From positions 1 through 21,448 of the forward strand of contig JASANZ010001881.1 of the NCBI GenBank assembly GCA_030849805.1: 21,448 nt of DNA, written 5' to 3'. The translations under genes were made by a program, and so were the position numbers. Numbering within the stretch: position 1 is the first letter of the stretch; every line of letters begins with the position of its first letter. Positions 17,201-21,448 of the stretch are shown here, piece by piece. The notes below the pieces were generated by a model that saw only the letters and a program-made list of their open reading frames with translations, did no database searches and was not told the DNA's origin. The stretch is from Sergeia podlipaevii (taxonomy: Eukaryota > Euglenozoa > Kinetoplastea > Trypanosomatida > Trypanosomatidae).

Positions 17201-18547
17201 AGCACCACATTTCCCTCCTCTCCGTTGCACAGGTGGCTGCAAAACCTCCTCGCCTTCATTCTCTTCTGGTCTCTGCTGCATGAGAGGCAGCAAAGCCTCT
17301 AGTAGTTTAAGAAGCGAAAGCGCGGTCTCAGCTCTCGTCGTCCTTCCTCCCTGCAAGGCTTCGACAGCGCAGTCCTCAGTCCACTCTATAGTGTCAAACG
17401 AAGGACACGGGAGTGTCCGTGCACAAAGCATCAACACCTCAGCTGCCAATGAAGAGAGTGTTGCCTCTCCAGCAGGCAGGGCAGATACACAGCAGGGCAC
17501 AAACAAGAGTATCGGCGTCAAAGTCTGGAATATGTCTGTAGTGTGGGCCTCGGTGGCGCAAGCTGCAAGTGCGTGCCTCACAGTTTCCAGAGATAGTATG
17601 AGCTCTGTAAGAGCAAGGGCATTGCTGAGGAGTGCCTCGTCATCAGTGGAAGTGCCCATAAGCGAGCAGAGCGTAAGTAGAAGTCCCCTCCCATGGTTCT
17701 TGCCGGCGTCGTGATGTCCACTTGCGTCTTCGTGTGGCGGCATCACGACGTTAACTAGCAATTCGAGCCGCGCAGAAGATGAAGCGCAAGCTGCTACGAC
17801 GTGATACAGCAAGTATAGGCACACCTCTGCGACGCGGCGAGTCTGCAAACACTGAGCAAAAAGCCCTACAAGTGAAGGCAGCTGCGTATCTGCAAGAACG
17901 CAGCAGAAAGTTTTGGATAGCGATGCAACATCGCAGAGCAACACAACGGCTGCTCCGAAACTATCGTTAATACCTGCTTGCAGAATTGCGCGTAAAGAAC
18001 AAAGTAGCTCTTCAGCAAGTAATGCCGCCAGCGCGGCGCCAGACGTGGCGCTGCTCGTTTGATAAGTTGAAGATGACTGCTGCAAGGCACTGGAGCTTGC
18101 GCCAAGCAACGCCACACTGTGATCATCTTCAGCAGCCCACGGGACATCAGCGCTGGCAAACTCATCACAAAGTGCAGTGACTAACGTCTTCACTGCTGTG
18201 CTGAGTGATGGGTGGCCACTGAGTGCGGCCCTCTCGTAGAGAGCTGCAGTCACATGTACAAGTAATGGCCCAAACTGCGAGCCGGGCTGCATGCCGCCAC
18301 TGAGTAGCGCAGTAGAGTATAAACCCCCAGCTGTGCTTTGCCCTTGGCACTGGAATGCAGTCACGAGCGCACGCGTGGCATGCAAAAGCTCAGCTACAGA
18401 CAGAGAAGCTACATGTGTGTTGAGGCAAGTGAGACACAGCGACCCCTGATGTGCAGGCTGCAACTCTTTCACCTCTATCCCGGCGTGTAAAGCAGGAGCA
18501 ATTCTGAGATGTCCCTCGTGATGACAGTTGACTAGGCTTTGCTCCAT
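14270..18547 (-). CDS. large hypothetical protein, likely alpha-solenoid (ARM/HEAT-like)
   Basis: The protein has 1425 residues from ATG 18545-18547. The open frame continues 11 codons to a TTG and beyond, but the predicted spliced leader (to 18662) holds no ATG, so this is the first. The sequence is Leu/Ala/Ser/Cys-rich, with a steady alternation of amphipathic and hydrophobic helices from end to end, little Pro/Gly patterning and no signal peptide. That is typical of ARM/HEAT-type helical-repeat scaffolds. Several hydrophobic stretches (for example the LLYYLLYYY-containing region near the C-terminal quarter) look like buried helices rather than membrane spans. I see no catalytic motif and no named family. 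Such proteins usually act as scaffolds in trafficking, nuclear transport or cytoskeletal complexes, but nothing here picks one. The stop codon is TGA. Confidence 0.88.
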   Translation of the reverse strand: MEQSLVNCHHEGHLRIAPALHAGIEVKELQPAHQGSLCLTCLNTHVASLSVAELLHATRALVTAFQCQGQSTAGGLYSTALLSGGMQPGSQFGPLLVHVTAALYERAALSGHPSLSTAVKTLVTALCDEFASADVPWAAEDDHSVALLGASSSALQQSSSTYQTSSATSGAALAALLAEELLCSLRAILQAGINDSFGAAVVLLCDVASLSKTFCCVLADTQLPSLVGLFAQCLQTRRVAEVCLYLLYHVVAACASSSARLELLVNVVMPPHEDASGHHDAGKNHGRGLLLTLCSLMGTSTDDEALLSNALALTELILSLETVRHALAACATEAHTTDIFQTLTPILLFVPCCVSALPAGEATLSSLAAEVLMLCARTLPCPSFDTIEWTEDCAVEALQGGRTTRAETALSLLKLLEALLPLMQQRPEENEGEEVLQPPVQRRGGKCGAGSRAPVQTLCLRRVHTLLDLASLPLSSAISNAGNAGAAVVLDVAAEGTYFAHCVRQSRHECDEVVMSALSVTVQLPLLCLLRVLKVVMDTVGEVTTLLPETATAAARAVLERTPVEWEDRAPDAFATLLKVVSFLLPAAKPILQPFALRLATRRCLGGADEHEAVVFVSSLAAQECLALLPLAAQLFVLFGSSRHGDVTSDGGEGDASASDLLVSIFEVLMNASVGPWPDARQEQEAEAGRMGLVDAITCGAAIPTECVRGVRSCAELLSQCQCCCHTRVTARMLVSLAASGFPADLTLAKGDLEEMAVHQLLSLSTSVSTQASSDVPPSDSQLETIAEAACTALCLCAAYTHWHGQLPLSMAEGGSDGPCTDMQGMWRQMMCSDLLFTDAVRALVTYFKRQRGMRSALMLTLGQLLTFREHAEFASCVCVVLLLDSLPSLIPWLQGGSPPRCDGDTAPVICEGHVTELQWMQWARVVFMSTATETYVPFFAVLFDSFKGSRCAYPSEGSSDGNSRDDTATLVLWLLTNTVVALVPQSSALPSAALQCLVESYLVSLVLSIPLRSFSTVFTTRLSEALTHCLCRLPSTAGSGADHVLFKWVQRNLSSAQPLPHLQLLYVLMCRSHNEEISALYRNWLLPTLRSMRAQATVAGTRCAENTRGGGNNSSAHDVTIVVLCSVLEYLLQCNTVNGFSLPQRWHSILPLTALSGMWGTSVADQRPHYAICLGALEYLLRPCFIGCSSLPRSVTATAAEIQAGWECASQVVAWGVAELLASQFRAREALVAARLLYYLLYYYQAQWPNSLQALSLLLLVSAQAKLPHSRDQRSLVWSGWVLAGLMYIAPHAPWRSCCTLAHSLAATLVSQLEEVERHGASGLCCKRSRYEDMKGSEDENAVPERLLESDTCAMIAALETSCEHFVEATGAAPIAFHRVKDLFTTSRFSSVRNFSSFAVTGTSLFYADRAFDLFLGARASQPQ

Positions 18548-19187
18548 GAAAAACTGCACAGTCACCTCGATGTTGGTCAATGTGTGCTGACTGTCTTTAT
18601 GTCTGCGTATATGTTGTGAGAGTACGCTTCGTTGACTCTCTTTAGCGGCTCGTTAATGGTGACTAAGGGGAAAAAAAAAAAATCTGTCTAGAATGGGTAG
18701 TGTTTGATGAATGGATTGGTGTAGCGTCCTTATGAACAAGCTGAGCAACAGACCAAATTGCATCCAGTAAAAAAAAGGGAGAAAAAAAACAGAACGAAAA
18801 GGAAAAAAAAGAGAACGATGTGCTCTACAAGCCTAAAATAGAAACTAGACGATAAAAAGGCGTCCAGTAAAGAAGAAAAAAAAACAAAAAAAACTTCTTC
18901 TGCGGGTATTGTATTCAAGCCCAATACCAGTAATCAGAGAAAAAAAAAAGTAGTGAAATCGATGGCTCGTTTTTTTAATCTTCTATTTTTTTTTTCATTT
19001 CTTGTGTGACTACGTAAACAAACAAACAAAAATTGTGGCACACATCTTGATCTTTATTGTGTCATCACACAAATCGTAACATACCTATGTGCCGCCTGCA
19101 CGTGCAAAGAAAGTAAAGTGGCTATATTGATGAGGAAAAAAACCACACATACACACATACTGGGTGCACTGCTAATCATCAAATGTA
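18548..19187. other. intergenic spacer rich in homopolymer runs
   Basis: No gene is supported. The plus strand has many A runs (18671-18682, 18769-18790, 18803-18810, 18875-18892, 18940-18949) and T runs near 18970-18996, plus a short AAAC repeat at 19018-19032. It contains the leader of the gene at 14270-18547 and the 3' UTR of the methyltransferase gene. Confidence 0.7.
18663..18682 (-). promoter_or_regulatory. putative spliced-leader acceptor for the gene at 14270-18547
   Basis: The minus strand reads 12 T, 4 C, then TTAG, with the AG at 18663-18664. This is a textbook tract-acceptor pair and gives a 115-nt leader free of ATG. Confidence 0.6.
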
Positions 19188-20342
19188 CTACTTCTTACTC
19201 TTCCCTTGCTTTCCCTTGGCAGCCTCCGCATCACGGTCCTGGTACGCGTTGAGTACTTCGGGGTACGCCACTACGTAGTATGTGGTACCATAATGCATAT
19301 TGCGCATCTCCTTCACCTCTAGGCGTGAGTCCTGAATGTACTGGCGGATTGGGGAGTTCCACTTGCATCCGTGAGTGTTAAATTTGTGACTCTTCTCAAA
19401 GTAATCAAGGAACCAATTGACGGGAGGATACGGGCTGGCGCCATGCTCGAGCAAAAGGATCATGCCGCTTGGCTTCACCACACGCTGCATCTGGCGGAGT
19501 GCCATCACTGGGTCATGCAGATGACACAAACCAAACATATCCACTACGCAATCAAACTCGCCATTCTTAAAGATATCGAGACTCTCGGAGCGAACACGCT
19601 GCACATCATACTTTGGATATGCTGTGTTGGGAATACGATATCGCAAAGCCTGGAGCTGCTGCGGGTTCGAGTCTGTCAGTACAACCTCATGCACCGCATA
19701 TGGATAGGCACCAATGTTCTGGCCGTGACCAGCCGCCAGCTCCAGCACACGCCCATAAGTGTGCTGAAGGATCTCCTCGCGCAGCTGCCGGATTTCACGT
19801 GGCTGCTCTACCCACACACGGAATACGACCAGTGTGCCACCCACAACTAAGGCGGCGAGTGCGATGCCGGCCCATATCTTGAGGCGCTCCTTTAAAGGTC
19901 GCCTCTCACGCTGTAAGCGGAAGTACTCGCGCTGCTGATAGTACTCGTGGTGCCAGAAGGGCTTCACATGCTGAGGAATGTCGTCAGTATAGTCGTACAC
20001 GTTCTGCTTGCCCTGTGCCAAAATAGGCGGCGCGGACGTTTCCCACCTCCACACAACGGCCTGGGGCTCCTGATCGCGGCCTTCACGAGCTAGTGCCTTG
20101 CGCGCGGTCTCCATCACAATGTCATCAGACGGCTCAATAAATCCCTTATGGTGGGTCTGGATGCCTTTTTCAACATTTTCACCAGTTTCTTTGCCAGCAT
20201 CACTGGTGACGTCACCCGTCCTTTGTGGGTTCTTATTCTGCTCATCCGACTTTTCAGTCTTTGTGCCAGCACTGCACCATCTACGTGGAGTGCCAGCAAG
20301 CAGCAGACAGGACGCTGCTGCGCGATATCGAAGCTGAAACAT
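19188..20342 (-). CDS. membrane-anchored SAM-dependent methyltransferase, Oms1/METTL7-like, probably mitochondrial
   Basis: The protein has 384 residues from ATG 20340-20342. The N-terminus (MFQLRYRAAASCLLLAG, then RRW) is basic and hydroxylated, like a mitochondrial presequence. A polar low-complexity region (about 27-60) follows. One transmembrane helix at about 157-176 is flanked by basic residues. The class I methyltransferase domain covers about 196-360: motif I LELAAGHGQNIGAYP (200-214), the acidic strand-2 end TDSNP (D224), a strand-4 region FDCVVDMFGLCHL (263-275) and LLLEHG (296-301). The GQN/YP pattern after motif I, the LEH and the late GCKW block fit the METTL7/yeast Oms1 branch. 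Yeast Oms1 is an inner-membrane protein with this anchor-then-enzyme order. The substrate is unknown. The tail is Lys-rich. The stop codon is TAG. Confidence 0.9.
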   Translation of the reverse strand: MFQLRYRAAASCLLLAGTPRRWCSAGTKTEKSDEQNKNPQRTGDVTSDAGKETGENVEKGIQTHHKGFIEPSDDIVMETARKALAREGRDQEPQAVVWRWETSAPPILAQGKQNVYDYTDDIPQHVKPFWHHEYYQQREYFRLQRERRPLKERLKIWAGIALAALVVGGTLVVFRVWVEQPREIRQLREEILQHTYGRVLELAAGHGQNIGAYPYAVHEVVLTDSNPQQLQALRYRIPNTAYPKYDVQRVRSESLDIFKNGEFDCVVDMFGLCHLHDPVMALRQMQRVVKPSGMILLLEHGASPYPPVNWFLDYFEKSHKFNTHGCKWNSPIRQYIQDSRLEVKEMRNMHYGTTYYVVAYPEVLNAYQDRDAEAAKGKQGKSKK

Positions 20343-21097
20343 CGCTGTCTGGGTTCAAACTATATAGAAAACTATAAAGAACGGGAAACAGAAAAGAAAA
20401 TGATTAATTTTAGAGAAAATGAGAGACAGTGGTAAGTAAAGAAGAAAAAAAAAGAACTCAGCAAAGGAATCGTTGTTGGGGTGGAGGGCGGGGATCTCTG
20501 CTCTGACATGCTGGGCATTCTTTACCTCGCTCGTTCCTCATGGTATAGCACAAAAGCTGAAACGCAGATACAAAATAAAAAGGGCAAATAAAATCCATTG
20601 AATAGCACAAAAATATACGAATTACCAAGATATATCTCTACAGGTATTCTTTGTCATTTAGAAAAAAAATATGCAAACGTAAGCCTATTTGTGGCTCTCT
20701 TTACTCCTTGCTTTTTTGCTAGAAAGGAGCTGTCTTCTGAAGTCTCTGCCATGAAGAGAGATAATGAAGCAAACACGCGTGCTAAAAAAACTGGGGAAAG
20801 GGTCTTGTTGAGATACTACTCTCTTTTAACCACGCAACCACAACAGTAACAATAATAATAGCAATAAAGGGGTGGTGTTTAGTCTACTTTTCTCTGGGTC
20901 GTAATGCGTATGGTAAAACATCTTCTTTTTGAGATTTGTCACAGTTCGGCTACCCAACCATCCGCAAACAATGCAGCACGCCACATGATATGCAATTCTA
21001 CTCAATTCACGCAAGTGTTGTTCTGTGCTTTTACACTAGAACATAAAGGGAATGTCGCCATCAAGCGTTAAGATGAACTCCTTCCATAGTGCACTTT
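20343..21097. other. intergenic spacer
   Basis: No gene is supported. It contains the methyltransferase leader and the 3' UTR of the Gln/Pro-rich gene to its right. It has A runs near 20442-20453 and 20661-20669. Open frames here are short and start at weak contexts. Confidence 0.65.
20372..20400 (-). promoter_or_regulatory. putative spliced-leader acceptor for the methyltransferase gene
   Basis: On the minus strand a C/T-rich tract (about 20377-20400) is followed by AG at 20372-20373, giving a 29-nt leader with no ATG. Confidence 0.55.
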
Positions 21098-21448
21098 CTA
21101 TGGAGAAGGAGGTGCCTCTTTTGTGCCACTTCTCGCTGACGGCGGTTTGGCGCTATATGTGTATGTCGCGCCGGCTTGTAGCATCGTTGTGTTCTGTGGG
21201 AGCCCGTGGGCAGGTGGCTTCTCAACTGGAGCCTGTGTAGACGTGGCCGTAGCGACAGAGCGATCAATTGTCTCCGTCTCAGCAGGTGTTGAGGGCTGCT
21301 GTTGCTGCTGCTGCACAGTCCATAAAGGTTCAAATGTAGTGTTTTGAGGCAATGGATATTGTTAGGGCGGAGAACAATACTGTCGAGGTGCAGGAGGGTA
21401 CTGCTGAGATGGTGGATACTGTTGAAAGGGCGGTGGTTGGTATACTTG
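21098..21448 (-). CDS. 3' part of a Gln/Pro/Tyr-rich protein gene, interrupted by an in-frame TAA (partial)
   Basis: The frame enters from the right edge. The first 28 codons encode a QQYPP-type repeat, then comes TAA (21362-21364), and the same frame continues for 87 codons to TAG (21098-21100). The QYP pattern carries on straight after the stop (QYPLPQ), and one C-to-T change would turn a Gln codon CAA into this TAA. Downstream, the six residues LPQNTT occur twice (near 21342-21359 and 21193-21210) with mostly synonymous codon differences, which suggests the part after the stop has been under protein-level selection. A run of six Gln also follows. So this may be a recently broken gene, a base error, or a true end followed by an old coding remnant. 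If the TAA is real, the CDS ends at 21362. Family unknown; QYPP repeats suggest a disordered tail. Confidence 0.55.

Noticed and set aside
21362..21364. Reassigned stop codon (as in Blastocrithidia) to explain the in-frame TAA
   Set aside because: The complete genes end in TAA, TAG and TGA and none has an internal stop, so the standard code fits.

Overview
The window looks like nuclear DNA of a trypanosomatid (kinetoplastid) protist. All recognisable genes lie on the minus strand, are free of introns and are separated by AT-rich spacers. Just upstream of nearly every start codon, on the coding strand, is a pyrimidine-rich tract followed by an AG, which is the usual signature of spliced-leader trans-splicing in a polycistronic unit. 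No bacterial-type promoters or ribosome binding sites are seen. The complete genes end with TAA, TAG and TGA and have no internal stops, so the standard nuclear code applies. A Rieske protein shows that the organism retains respiratory complex III, which argues against Phytomonas. I cannot name the genus.

In order of transcription (right to left): the 3' part of a Gln/Pro-rich protein gene with an in-frame TAA (21098-21448); an Oms1/METTL7-like membrane-anchored mitochondrial methyltransferase (19188-20342); a 1425-residue protein that looks like an alpha-solenoid (14270-18547); a 710-residue protein, possibly mitochondrial, with a weak PIN-like segment (11700-13832); the Rieske iron-sulfur protein of cytochrome bc1 (10481-11374); an unknown protein with a nuclear-signal-like motif (8305-9342); a single-pass membrane protein (5843-7690); an FCP1-like domain fused to a CCCH zinc finger (3597-5228); a secreted protein (2069-3052); and the N-terminus of a type II membrane protein running off the left edge (1-231). 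The left-edge gene is open at the window end.

Four of these genes have longer open frames that begin at GTG or TTG (upstream of 3052, 5228, 9342 and 18547). I moved each start to the first in-frame ATG, because the predicted leaders contain no usable ATG further upstream in that frame.

The genes do not form a functional operon, as is normal in this group, where neighbours share transcription rather than a pathway. At least two (Rieske, methyltransferase) and perhaps a third (11700-13832) act in the mitochondrion. I found no mobile element, CRISPR array, tRNA or rRNA.

The items most worth a second look are the FCP1-like/CCCH fusion whose second catalytic Asp is Asn, the stop codon inside the Gln/Pro-rich repeat gene, the unusual 1.1-kb spacer between the Rieske gene and the gene at 8305-9342, and the 1.8-kb spacer with a GC-richer island near the left end.
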